A DNA stretch of 64,000 nucleotides, from assembly GCA_011037195.1 (NCBI GenBank), contig JAAEAF010006556.1:60398-124397 (forward strand). Reading direction: 5' to 3'. Every line of letters starts with the position of its first letter. The first letter of the stretch is position 1. This document shows positions 44,257 to 54,984 of the stretch, piece by piece. Below the pieces are notes generated by a model. The model saw only the letters and a program-made list of their open reading frames with translations. It was not told where the DNA came from and did no database searches. The translations under genes were made by a program, and so were the position numbers. The DNA comes from Triatoma infestans (lineage: Eukaryota; Arthropoda; Insecta; Hemiptera; Reduviidae).

Positions 44257-44972
44257 TTCTAATCGTGTCGAATTTTAGAATAATGTTTTCATTGGAAATA
44301 CATGTTTTGAGGTCACCCTCAATTAAATATATTAAAAAATGTATATATAATATTAAAAAATGAATGAACGAATTGAATTAAAAGAAAAAAAATTGTGAAT
44401 AAAATCGCAGGAAGCTAAAATTTGCGTTACTAAACAAGATTTAACCGGCAATGGTGAGATGAGAAGTGGTGTGTAGGAGGTTGTGGTTTCAATGACCAAA
44501 TCCATTAACCATCAAGATCTATTGTGGAGCGTTGTCTAGATATCATATGTTTACCTAATAGAAGCCCAAATAATTGCACGTTTGGTGGGATTTTCTTGAA
44601 ACATCATATATAAACTAAACGTGCAAAGATCTACAACTTTTGCTTAAAACATTTCTCTGGAAAAATTCATTTAATGGCACTTTTATGGGAGGGCTGGGGT
44701 TATGTTTTTCTCCAAAGTGCTATCATAGTTGGTATCTAAAAATAGAATTCTATCATCCAAACAAAATTAATTAGAAATAAATAGATGCCCAAAATTCGCG
44801 AGTTTCAAGAAATTTAGTAAACCGGAAGTGCGCTTTTACTGAACAGTTTTTTTTTTTTCAGTTTTCGACGAATTTCGTTAAATTTTGTGCACAAACTATA
44901 AAATTTGTCAATTATAATTTTCAAAACAGGAGTAAGAGAAAGTAGTGTGAGTGTTTCACACCAGATTTTTTT
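44257..44972 (+). repeat. Family A repeat, head partly replaced
   Basis: Short head (aatcgtgtcgaattttag, tgttttgaggtcacc), unrelated sequence from about 44325 to 44580, then a good second internal unit (caaagatctacaacttttgctta) and an intact tail (ggagtaagagaaagtagtgtgagtgtttcacacc). Confidence 0.7.
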
Positions 44973-45767
44973 TTATTCTATATTTGTTTCAGTTTTTTTT
45001 TTTTATTCGGGAGATTATATTTTTTGGGAGAATATTGGGAGATTAGATTTATATTAGGCTGAAATACAGTACTCCTGGGATCCTGAGTTAGAGTAGGAAC
45101 AACTTTCGTCTATTATGGACTTTAAAAGAGTTAGAAGTTCATTCGGAATGGCTGTGTTAAGGCAAATCACTAAGAACTAAACGATATATGTCTGTTATTC
45201 CTTAGATATTTTTCGTATATTTGAATCCAGTCGTCTCTAAAATGAAAATGTGGAAGTTGTAAGTGAAAGTGTGTGATGGTGAGTTAGAAATGACTATAAG
45301 TTCGGTAAACCCAGTGTAAGCGCTTAGGCGTACCCCGGAGAGTAACAAAGGCATACAAATAAATCCAGAAAATGCGTAGTTATTAAAAATAGATAACTGA
45401 TAAAGGGTGAGTATAACTTATACTCACTTTATGCGAAGCGGTTATGCTGAAGAAGATGTAGTTAAAGAAGCTGTGGTAATGATGCGGGAGGGGGCGGTGA
45501 AAAGTATAAATGTGAGAGTGAGGTGTAATTAGAAAGCTCATCCGGTTTTCTAGAACATTTTAGTACCAACTGGGACACATGAAGACACATGATCTCAGCG
45601 GGTTCAACGAAGCTTCACTGCCCGAAAAGATATAATCACCTTTTAAGTTAGTTTTATGTAACCGCTCATCCAAAATACAATAAAGAATGGCATAAATCTT
45701 CCCTAGAAAGTAACCTGACACTGTCGGAAGGAAAACCTGTAGTAGGAACCTTTCATGTTTAGGACCA
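44973..45767. other. No recognisable feature
   Basis: Less AT-rich than neighbours; includes ttgggaga repeats near 45020-45045. No gene or known repeat recognised. Confidence 0.4.
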
Positions 45768-46270
45768 AACATTTTTCATTTGAAACATTTTTCCAGAGAA
45801 ACTGAGTTTTGAGGATTCCAGGGAAAAAGAGCTACAAAGTAAAATTTTCTTCAAAAGTGCGAATGCAATGTGGCAGTATTCTCAGAATGGTTTACCACTA
45901 TTTTCTTTTAACTTTGGAAAATAGATAAGTTTTTTTTTATTCCAAGGACAAGGGAAATAATTTGTGTAGGGAAGCTGCAACGTTGAGCTTTCCTTTAATA
46001 TGCATCAGTACAATGCACGATTATTCCATCTGCATAACTTTGAAGTAAATTACATGCACTGTTAGACTACTAAGTTTGAAGAAAATCGGTTAAATAGAAA
46101 TGTAATTTAACAGAATAATATTATTATGAGTTTTTCGGAAACGGATGCATTGGTTTTCTTTAATCTTGGAATATAAAACTGTCACTTTTATTTGAAATAT
46201 TTTTCCGGAAGAAATTTATTCTCGACTTTCTTTTGGGAGAGAAAATTTAAATCTCTGGTGATTAACGAAG
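45768..46270 (+). repeat. Family A internal units, no ends
   Basis: catttgaaacatttttccagagaaactgag at 45778, gaagaaaatcggttaaatagaaatg at 46079, and ttaatcttggaatataaaactgtcac mark two diverged units. Confidence 0.5.
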
Positions 46271-46789
46271 CCTACGAATAATGACAGCTATGTAGTCTCG
46301 TTATAGTAAATTCTGATCCTGTTATTTTGAGTACATTCGCTGAGATTTTAGTACAAAAAGACAAAGGAAAAAATTCTTATTTATGCATAAAACTCGTAAA
46401 ACAAATAAATAAATAAAATATATTAAAACTTGTCAAAGCTGCTTATCGATTTGTTAACGTTCAGTTTTTTCAATGTATTTTTTATTTTATTTTAATTCTA
46501 AAATAGAGGTGTTACTTGTTTTCTTCTTGGAAATCTATAGTTTATTGATGAAATAACACATTGATGAGTAAGTGTTATGTTTTTCTTTACTTTTCTATTT
46601 ATCTCTTGTCTGTTTTATACTCTTTTCTTTTTATTGCAAAGAAATTCCAATAATTATTTGGTTTGGCCTCTCATAAATGTTATATTTTTAGCCCTTGAAT
46701 ACTCCCCCCCTACTATTTCTCTACTCTGTCCAGGTACCCGCTCTTGGGGGTTTTAACTACATTCTCAGCTCTCTACTCACTTCGAGTTC
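46271..46789. other. No recognisable feature
   Basis: AT-rich; from about 46680 the composition becomes less biased, leading into the possible exon. Confidence 0.4.
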
Positions 46790-47004
46790 AGTTTTCAACG
46801 GTTCTTTTAACCAATCGTCAATGTTATTAACATAATCGCGAGCGTTTTTGTGATTTTTATTATTATTAATATTGTTTTCATTTTAACAGTGTTTTAACTC
46901 TAATCAGTACTATTTTGTTTATTTCCATCAAGATGATGTTTATAAGTATGGAAAAGATGCTGCGTGGATATGAGATCCGTAGAAAGGAGAAGCGTAATAA
47001 TTCT
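46790..47004 (+). CDS. Possible first coding exon (24 codons) with splice donor
   Basis: An ATG at 46933 in a good insect context (CATCAAGATG) opens exactly 24 in-frame codons, beginning MMFISMEKMLRGYE and ending KEKRNNS. It runs into GTAAGTAC at 47005, a near-perfect donor in phase 0. Upstream, TTCAGTTTTCAACGG near 46789-46803 resembles an arthropod initiator. No repeat family was recognised here, unlike most of the window. I do not recognise the peptide, and a short open frame plus a donor can occur by chance in this length of DNA. The role is unknown; the next exon would lie outside or far downstream. Confidence 0.3.
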
Positions 47005-47559
47005 GTAAGTACAATAAAGTTAATTACGGGCCAGATCTCTCTGGAATTAATTTTGTATTTATGTTTAGAATAATCGTATTGTATAAAAGTCTTATGGATC
47101 ACGTACACAATATTTTTTTTTAAACGCGGCAATTTTATTTTATCTTCTATTGTAATTATATAATTTATTTTATCACTATTAACAGTTTGTTTGTTGGTGG
47201 CCGCCGTTGAATTTAATGAAGGTTTTTTTATCATAGAAAAAAAAAAATATATATATATATAATTTTACATGGTTTTAAATTCTTATAATGAGTCATTTTA
47301 TCAAAATATTTTAATTAAATTATTATTTTTTATTATTTCCCTTTTTTGATGCATCAGAAGAATTTAATCTCTTATTTTTGACTGTTCTTTGAAAACCTTG
47401 AAATATTTCTTTATTTCTTTTGTTTACAGTTATTTTTTTAGATTTTTTTATTTTTTTTAATTGCTTGCGTGAATTTCTTTTCGCATAAATGATAAAATTT
47501 CCGGTCACTGAACAATTTTTATTGCACAAAGCAATCATGTATTTTTTTTTTTAAACAAG
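47005..47559. other. No recognisable feature (intron if the exon is real)
   Basis: AT-rich, with an (AT)n at about 47249-47262. No acceptor followed by an open frame was convincing. Confidence 0.35.
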
Positions 47560-47668
47560 AGAAATTAAAAATCATCGTCACTTTCGAAATATCAAATTTG
47601 AATTCCTTCAGATCCTTTTCTTATATAAAATCAATACTTCCTCTAAATAGGAGTAAGAGAAAGTAATA
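47560..47668 (-). repeat. Family A head, inverted
   Basis: cgaaatatcaaatttgaattcc...aatacttcctctaaataggagtaagagaaagt is the inverted head with its 5' hairpin at 47640-47664. Confidence 0.6.
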
Positions 47669-47724
47669 TATAAATATTCTATCAGATTTATTTTTGTGTA
47701 TGTAAATCTGAAGCAATCTTAAAC

Positions 47725-47911
47725 AAGTAGGGATTTCCAAACGGACCAGTTTCCAATAAAAGTGATAGGTATTTATATGTATATATGTATAAATAGTATA
47801 CGAAGTTCAATGAAAATTGTTAGACCCGATTTCGAGAAAATCGTGAAAAATATCATTCATAAAGTCGCACATCCGGTTGATTGGATTTTGCCTGATACCT
47901 TCTTCATGTCA
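47725..47911 (-). repeat. Family A internal fragment, inverted
   Basis: ccaataaaagtgataggtatttat...caatgaaaattgttagacccgatttcgagaaaatcg...cacatccggttgattgg: one inverted unit, interrupted by the SINE-like repeat Y. Confidence 0.6.
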
Positions 47912-48410
47912 GAGATAGTATTAAGGCCGAGGACTAAGACGGAAATGAAGTTACGACGACTGCTACATTCATTTAATATTATAATTAATTCTCTAAAAAC
48001 TTTATCAATATCCAAGATAATAGTGGACAATAATAGATAATATTAACCAGCAACTAAGAATGGGAGAGTTATAGAACCAGAGTTGTACAGATTCTATTGT
48101 GGTATACATCAGTATGTTCAGAGACACAATCCTATGGCCTTAATAGAGCTCAATAAGTTTAACCCTTGGCTTGAAAGGTATAAAGGAAGTGGCCAGGGTT
48201 ACCGCACAGAAACCCACAGCAGACGAACTACAGTGAATACAGGCGCTTTATTGGTTTCAACCTACAGACCATGCTCCGTAAGTGTTCCAATATTCAAGGC
48301 TATTTGGCCATCAGTAGTCAAGTGATATGGATTCATAAGTCTGCTAAGCTGTAATTGAATAGCAGACTACCCACTAATCTATCGCCAAGGAGTGGGAATG
48401 GACAAGCCAC
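47912..48410 (-). mobile_element. SINE-like repeat Y, copy 1
   Basis: Aligns in opposite orientation to 54470-54960 over about 490 bp. Shared blocks are ccgaggactaag.cggaaat, tccaagataatag.ggacaat, gttgtaca, gtggtatac, ggccttaatag, cagaaacccacag and the tRNA-like end complementary to ggcgatggattagtgg (about 48360-48390). The long body has no lasting open frame. Inserted in or beside family A. Confidence 0.6.
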
Positions 48411-49644
48411 TACAACATTTACTAAAACTAAATTCGAACCTTCACCTTTGGGCTTTGATGTACACCCATTCTCACACTTAGACACTCACTCTAAACATAT
48501 GAAATTACAAAACACTGACATCCAGTGACAAGGAGTGATTCTTCCAATTCTGTCCTGGAAAGATCCTTCTAAATCAAGGGAATTCTCCAATGTTCTAAAT
48601 CAAAGGAATTCTCCAATGATAAACAGCGTCACCTCTCTTTTACCTTGGAGAATTTTTTCACAAATTTTTACTAAGTGTTCGTTATCCATGCCATTAATCA
48701 AACAATGGGGGGAGGGATGCCACAAAATGATGCTGGACGAGCCCCCGAGCCTAACGCGCTTTTAGTTCTTTTTATCATTCTGAAAATCACTCTGGTATAT
48801 TCCCCCCACACATCACATTTAAGATGAAAATCAGTAGAAAGTAGTAAAAATAGAAAATTATGTTTACTAGAATTAGGCACTAGATATTGAACGACCCCAT
48901 TTGATCTTTTAGATGACCTAATATTTTTGATGTTTATAGATTTTTATATGTTCATGGTATTGTTAAATCAACTATATATTGATATGATCATTACCAATTA
49001 TCTGATCTTACATTTCTAGGAAATAAGAAAGATAACCAAAATTGAATACATGATAAAAAAAAAAACATCTTTCACTTCTTCATTGAAGAATTAGACCGTA
49101 ACGACCATCAATTCCATTGATGAAATCAATCTGACTAACGTTTAGCTTGTCCCGTCCTACTTTCTTCAACTTATTTTTCCATTTATCCCCCTTAGGTGTT
49201 TTTCCATTTATTCTCGTTAGATGAGCCCTCATAATTTGAATATACCCTTCATTTTACTGATATTGCCTCTTCTGGGAGCGAGAGTAAAAAGAGAGTGAAT
49301 GCGAGAACGTGAGAGAGATAACCTCCACTCTTTATCGAAGGGTCTTTATTCGTCTTTGTATTCATTCATTCATTCATTAATATAATTCAGATCGTACTGC
49401 ATTGGTTTTTTTTTTTGTTTTTAATAGGCCAAATTATAAACACATTCATGTTTGCATTCAATTTATAAAAATAATCTAAGCAACATTAGCCAAGAAACTC
49501 CTCCTGTTCTTTGTACCCTCAAGACATAATCTGGTTTTTAAGCTGCATAATAACCTAGCTGAGAGTGTTAACAAAATTAATCGTTAAAAAACACGTAATC
49601 TGACAATCATACTGAGAAAAAAAATTTTTTTCGTATTAAACTTG
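48411..49644. repeat. Spacer with a 26-bp tandem duplication
   Basis: ttctaaatcaagggaattct and its continuation ccaatg are present twice head-to-tail at about 48568-48619 with one mismatch. The remaining DNA shows no gene. A CATT tetranucleotide run is at about 49363-49378. Confidence 0.55.
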
Positions 49645-50260
49645 ACTTTCTCTTATTACTGTTAAATATGATATTAAAATGATAGTTTATCAGAAATAAA
49701 ATTTTACTTATTTATTCCAAGAAGGTAGTAGAATGATTACATTGAAATCCAGAAGAGAGCGCCAATAACAATGAAACTAAATTAATATTTGAAATTTAAC
49801 GCCTCAAATTCCACAAAACTCCCTTAAAATCAGTTTTTTTTTTTGGAAAAATGATTCAAATAAAACTAAAATATTTGCAGCAGCACACCCTCGTTTTCGA
49901 GAATATTAAAAAAAACACAAACTTATTTTGTAAAGTTACATTTCCGGTTAACCGATTTTCTTCATATTTAGAATTCTAGAAATGCTTCTAATGCATTTTA
50001 ATTTTATACAAGTAGTAAAAACCATAAATTGTTCTGATGTGATACTTTAGAGTAAAGCTTAACGCAACTGTTCCCCCAGAATTCCCCCCAAAAAATCAAT
50101 TTTTCCGGGACGATATTTGGAATAAAAGTGATACGAGATTTATGTGTGTAGTTGGTGTACGAAGTTTCAAGGAAGCCGTTGTACCGTTTTCGAGAAAAAT
50201 CGAAATACTGAAAAAAAATCAGTAAAGTCCCAGTTCCGGGTGATGAATAAAGAAGAATCT
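49645..50260 (-). repeat. Family A repeat, inverted, ends damaged
   Basis: Two inverted units: cctcgttttcgagaatatt, ttccggttaaccgattttcttc near 49944; then cccccagaattccccccaaaa near 50081 and aagtttcaaggaagccgttgtaccgttttcgag near 50162. The head is lost where segment X begins. Confidence 0.65.
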
Positions 50261-50430
50261 TGTAAAAAGATATCTTATAAATCTTTTAAAGAGTTATAAG
50301 TTTGGCTGGTGACTGCCAGGGACCCAGTCTAGTCACACTCAGGTAAACCACACGCATTATGTTCCAAAAACTAGTAACTAGTAATAAAGAGCATCAGAGA
50401 CATTTTCCGTGGTAGCCTGCTTCATTTTGT

Positions 50431-50478
50431 GGTCATCGACCGACCGGTTTCGGGCGTTCGCCCATCTTCAGGATGCGT
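50431..50478 (-). ncRNA. Hammerhead-ribozyme-like motif, FB3 left arm
   Basis: Minus strand CGCAUC, CUGAAGA, U, GGGCG-AA-CGCCC, GAAA, CCGGUC then a 4-base duplication (GGUC) before GAUGACC. The duplication shifts stem I, so this arm is probably less active than the right one. Confidence 0.55.
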
Positions 50479-50647
50479 TTTTCAGACAATGTGCCACCAC
50501 AGACTCGTACAGAGACTTAGTTCACACTAACTGAGGTGTATTTTTAAAAATTGGTGGTAAATTTTTAAAAATTATTTTAAAAATACCCCTCAGTTAGTGG
50601 TGACTAAGTCTCTGTACGAGTCTGTGTTGGCACACTGTCTGAAAAAC

Positions 50648-50690
50648 GCATCCTGAAGATGGGCGAACGCCCGAAACCGGTCGATGACCA
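50648..50690 (+). ncRNA. Hammerhead-ribozyme-like motif, FB3 right arm
   Basis: Plus strand GCAUC, CUGAAGA, U, GGGCG-AA-CGCCC (5 pairs), GAAA, CCGG, UC, GAUGACC. Stem I CAUC/GAUG is perfect and ACCGGU is palindromic. All positions I would require for the core are present apart from the extra U before stem II. Confidence 0.65.
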
Positions 50691-51004
50691 CGGAAAATGT
50701 CTCTGATGCTTTCCAGCTCTGCGGAACCAACCACCACAACAAATAGTAATAAAGAGCATTAACAGAAAATGACAATTTTATGACCAATGTAAATATTTTA
50801 GGAATAATATTGGCAAATTTACTACTGTGGGTAGTGTGTGGGATGTGACATGTGATCCAAGACGTTTTTCTCCCCCTGACACACCGGTTGCTATATATAT
50901 ATATATATATATATATATAATGCAACGGATAAGGAGATACTCTCTGTTACAAGTGCTCACATGCTTGGCCCGTGCAAATACAGCATTCGGACATACTACG
51001 TTTA

Positions 51005-51454
51005 CCCGGAATTTAAGCAAATCGTTAATGAAAATTTCTCAAAAATATTACAGGAAGCTTAAACTTACTATTCCGTTTAGTTACCACCCCCGCATCTGAC
51101 ACAAAGGTGTAGAGGTCAAAATCCATGAACCAGAAAATGCGACTTTATTGCATTCAGTTTTTAGCGATTTTTTTCGAAAACAATTCCGATTTATCTTCAA
51201 ACTTCGTATAATATAATACATACATAACTACCTAACACTTTAATTTGAAAATTTTTTTCCTGAAAAAATGGAATTTTTAGGGGGGTTTGAGGGGGAACAA
51301 TAACTTTAAGCTTTCATATTAAATACCTTTAATATAGTTTATAGTTCTGACATCTATATAATATTAATAATATACAGTAGAAGCATTGCTAGAACTCCAA
51401 TATTGGAATTATCTCGAAAAATGTCTCTAACGATTTCTTTTTAACTTGCAATGC
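51005..51454 (+). repeat. Family A fragment, left of insertion Z
   Basis: gaaaatttctcaaaaatattacaggaagcttaaac (head), accagaaaatgcgactttattg, one unit (tattggaattatctcgaaaaatgtctc) and then the target site of element Z. Confidence 0.6.
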
Positions 51455-51877
51455 GGCCTAAAGTGGAAATTTTTCTGGCAGAAATTGAAATTTGTTGTTA
51501 ACTGCTACCTATATTTATTGTACTGCATAAATTGTGAGAGGCCACTGCTGACGGTCCCAGACCAAGCAGATAAGCGTCCTTATGCAATTAAGATGAATAT
51601 TGTCTCTTTTTTAAATTATTCCGATATAATTTCTTAATTATCTTTCATAGAGGTCAATGTTTTGTTTTTTGTTCTTTTTTCTTCTTCTTTCTTTGTAATT
51701 TGCTCATTTTATTTCTTACTTATTTACACAATAATATGTAAACTTTAATGGAAAGATTAATGTAAAATCTTTGTTTTGGAACATCGAAATCTTTATTTTG
51801 TTTACAAGAGAGAGAGACAAAGAGAGATTTATTTTGTATATTTTTTCTAGTTAAATAAAGACTATTTCTTCTTCTTC
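51455..51877 (+). mobile_element. Retroposon Z with 14-bp target duplication and (CTT)n tail
   Basis: TTAACTTGCAATGC flanks it at 51441-51454 and 51878-51891, and family A sequence continues in register across it. The 423-bp insert ends aataaagactatttcttcttcttc, i.e. a polyadenylation-like AATAAA followed by a trinucleotide tail typical of some LINE 3' ends. No clear protein similarity in the 5' part. Probably a 5'-truncated LINE 3' UTR. Confidence 0.7.
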
Positions 51878-52140
51878 TTAACTTGCAATGCAACTGCACA
51901 GATCCAAATCTATCACTTTCATTTGAAATATTGTACGGAATTTGGAGTGTTAAATTTCAAATGTTGAATGGAGTCGGTTCAGTTTATTGAGTTCTCTTCT
52001 GGACTTCAATGTAATCATTCTACTATCATGATTAACATGTTGCCCCCCCTCTATATTTATCATAGGACAGATAGTAAAATTTGAGATGTAAATACAATTT
52101 CTCATTTAATATATAATGGTATTAACAGCAAGTAAGTTTA
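51878..52140 (+). repeat. Family A fragment, right of insertion Z
   Basis: aacttgcaatgcaactgcacagatccaaatctatcactttcatttgaaatatt continues the unit cut at 51454 and fades out near 52140. Confidence 0.6.
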
Positions 52141-53201
52141 AAAGTCTTGTGAGTCATGCTGAGAAATTTTTTGAAAAATTTTCAATTTCGATTCTTATCA
52201 ATACTTAAAGTTGGCATTATTCTCCGCTTACCTGGCAGAAACAGATTTTCATTAATGGTCTTCTGGATGACGTAATGGGGCAGAACATTTAGGAGACATA
52301 CATATAGCTTGCCAAGTTTAGTTTTGTTTATTGTAAGCTAAGTGTGACGCACTTACAAAATCGGCCATTTGTTTTGTACACATACAGTACTTTATCCATT
52401 CAACAGAAGTCAATGTCAAGAGTTTCTATTCAACATAATGAAAAAAGAAAAAAAAATCATGGTCCTTGTTTAGTTTTTCTCTAAATATTGATTCATTTAT
52501 CAAAAGAATGAAAACTATTTCTACTAGAACGTAGTGCTCTAGTTCTAGAAAGCATGTACTACACACACACAAAAAAAATTATTTGGGTTTGGGATTTGTG
52601 CCAAATATTATTAGTCAGTTGTTATGTATGTGTGCGCGCTTTTGTAGACCAAACGGAAATGCTTCAGTCTTTATGTTTGCCATTGAACAGTAAATAGGTT
52701 TTGCACATTTCGCATACAATTCTCTAGCCTGGCTTCACCTTAATTTTATTTGTTTACATTTCTGTTTAACAAAAACAAAACAAATATTCTTGTTTTAAAA
52801 GAAATTTAAATATTTATATTTGATTTGATCTTAATATCTAGGCTAGAGGATTGTTTAATTAAAAAGACACATAGATAAATTGCCTTGGTAAATAAGATAA
52901 ATTCATTTCTAATAATTAATCTCTGTTTTACTTGATATTGTTCAGATCTTCTTGATAATAACCAGTATTCAGTTAAAAAAAGATGCGTGGAAGACAGTAT
53001 TGTTAGTACTTCAGATTGTTAGTATTTTAGATTCTAGTATGCGCTAAAACATTTATATATTTAAGTATTTATGTAATAATCATTTTATTTGATTAGTTGC
53101 CGTTTACAGTGACTGTGCCGAGTTTTCTTATCAATGCCTTTTCGATGATATATTACTATGATAATTCACAACAAGTGTTTCTTTCCATGCACTTTGCGAT
53201 A
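52141..53201. other. No recognisable feature
   Basis: AT-rich spacer without family A; nothing supportable. Confidence 0.45.
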
Positions 53202-53735
53202 AAAAAACAATTGGTGTGAAACACTCAAGACGACTTTCTCTTACTTCAGTCAATACAATTCAATAGAAATATTTTCTTTAAAATTATAATTTACAAACGT
53301 TTTGTGCTTGCCATGAAAAAGGTGTTAGGGGCACCAATCATAGAGTAAATTGTGCGGCAGTGCCTCTATCTCAGCTATTAAAGCTTGTAGCGGCATCAGT
53401 GATATTTTCACAAAAACTTGTAGCGACAGTTTAAATTTTAATCTAATTAAAATTCGGTCACACACTAAAATGCATTTTCCCAGAAAAATGTTACGAATAA
53501 AAGTGATAGAGGTTTATATCTGTAAAGTTTGTATTCCAAGTTTAAAGGAAATAGTTATAGTCGTTTTCAGGAAAATTGCGCAAAACTGGAAAAAGTAAGA
53601 ATATTCGGTATTACGTCGCATTTCCGGTTGATGGACCCAAAACCTTCGTTTCAGATGCGGTGGTTACTACCTCCTAAACGGAATATCAAATTCTGCTTCC
53701 TTCGGTTTTTTTATATGTATATATTTCACTAAACT
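53202..53735 (-). repeat. Family A repeat, inverted, internally deleted
   Basis: Inverted 3' hairpin (ttggtgtgaaacactcaagacgactttctcttac), an interrupted unit (cccagaaaaatgttacgaataaaagtgatagagg; gtttaaaggaaatagttatagtcgttttcagg), then catttccggttgatgg and the head to about 53735. Confidence 0.7.
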
Positions 53736-53799
53736 TGAAATTCACTTTCCGTCAGATATTCTAAGAGACAGATGTCTCATCTGCATTTTTTTTTTTTAA

Positions 53800-54040
53800 G
53801 CCTGTTCGAATTTCCAAAATTTAAAGAAAAATCGTTGAAGCCATTTTCTGAGAAAAACTCAAATATTTATTCTGTAAAGTAGCAATTCCTGTTAATTGAT
53901 TTTTAAGAAATTTGGACTTCTGGCAATTTTAAGAAATTTGGTAGAGTCGTACATTGTACTGAAGTGAGTGACAATTTTACTGTGGAGCTCAATATTGCAG
54001 GTGTTAAAATCAATTTTCATGCGAAAATGTTGCTGTATAT
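53800..54040 (-). repeat. Family A internal fragment, inverted
   Basis: aaatttaaagaaaaatcgttgaagccattttctgag, then ttcctgttaattgatttttaag, ending at a (TA)n tract (about 54036-54055). Confidence 0.5.
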
Positions 54041-54179
54041 ATATATATATATATATCTTTCAACAGTATTTAAGTTTTGTGCTTTGACTTTTTTGTATTG
54101 CCGGCGAAAAACTCGTAATTTAAAAAAATTTTGAAACAGTCATAAATATTTCTTCAACAAGGGGAAAAGCAATGAAGAT

Positions 54180-54430
54180 ACAAATTCGTCAACGTTTCAA
54201 TAATTTTTTTTTTTATCTTTATCAAGGTTAAAATGTAATATGCAAAGTATGTAGTGTGTAAAATTTGTAGTATAGTTGATGTGTACTAGTAACTGGTTTG
54301 TTTATGGCTGGGTCCCAGATACACACTCCCAAATAAACAAGTTAGTATACACTACTAAGTGTACTATATATCAATTACATTACAAACTATATGCCATGCC
54401 CAAGTGTGAAGAAGATTGGAGTGTGAGTTT
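54180..54430. mobile_element. Decayed foldback with ribozyme-like remnants
   Basis: The left part, on the minus strand at about 54233-54187, reads CUUGAUAAAGAUAA...UUAUUGAAACGUUGAC, a degraded version of the hammerhead-like layout. Imperfect inverted pairing joins gttgatgtgtactag..ctggtttgtttatggctgggt (about 54278-54317) with the sequence at about 54325-54385. The right copy of the core (gtgtgaagaagattgg) is almost gone. Confidence 0.4.
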
Positions 54431-54469
54431 TAAGTAAATGTTTTTAGTGGTATACACGTGGTTACGCCA

Positions 54470-54960
54470 AGATCCTTGAAGAAATGGCTTGTCCGCTCCC
54501 ACCCCTCGGCGATGGATTAGTGGTTAGTTTGCCATTCTATTTTAGCTCAACAGATATATAAATCTATCGGGTACCGATGGCGATCTAACCTTGAGTAGTA
54601 GGAGACTTATAGAAAATATGGTCTTGTGAATCAATAAAACGCCTGTGGGTTTCTGAAATAGGGAACCTGGACACTTTCTTCCTTTATGCGAAAGCCAAGT
54701 GTCCAACTTGATGAACCCTATTAAGGCCACGGAATTGTGGGGTCTGTACATAGTGGCAGTATACCACACAATAAATTGTACAACCCTGGATCTAGAAGAC
54801 TCTCATTCCTTAGTTGCTGGGTTGTTATTATCTAATATTGTCCGCTATTATCTTGGATATTGGTAGAAATTTTTTAGAGAATTATTTTATTATTAATTAT
54901 ATATTAAATGAATGAATGTAGCAGTCATAACTTTATTTCCTTCTTAGTCCTCGGATTTAT
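54470..54960 (+). mobile_element. SINE-like repeat Y, copy 2
   Basis: The head ggcgatggattagtggttag at about 54510 resembles a pol III A box. It is followed by a body shared with 47912-48410 in opposite orientation and a 3' part rich in aatgaatg and ending tcctcggatttataattcc. Only two copies are in the window and neither shows a clear target duplication, so the boundaries come from their alignment. Confidence 0.6.
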
Positions 54961-54984
54961 AATTCCTCTCACTTCTGGTAAGCG

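Larger units (their letters stand above)
50395..50743. mobile_element. Foldback element FB3 with 16-bp target duplication
   Basis: TAGTAATAAAGAGCAT is repeated directly at 50379-50394 and 50744-50759, and the site occurs once, uninterrupted, in segment X copy 1. The arms are about 145 bp, inverted around ttttaaaaattggtggtaaatttttaaaaa near 50540-50580, each with a hammerhead-like motif. The right end has an unpaired tail (cagctctgcggaaccaaccacc) missing from the left end, as in FB2. It is non-coding. The long duplication points to a reverse-transcription-type insertion rather than a cut-and-paste mariner or hAT event. Confidence 0.85.
50285..51000 (+). repeat. Segment X, copy 2, interrupted by foldback FB3
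   Basis: Inverted homologue of 30335-30690. It is continuous on both sides of FB3: left gactgccagggacccagtc...ctagtaactagtaataaag; right ttttatgaccaatgtaaatatttt...gggatgtgacatgtgatcc...(TA)n...ggataaggagatactctctg. The (TA)n at about 50892-50919 is longer than in the other copy. Confidence 0.75.
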
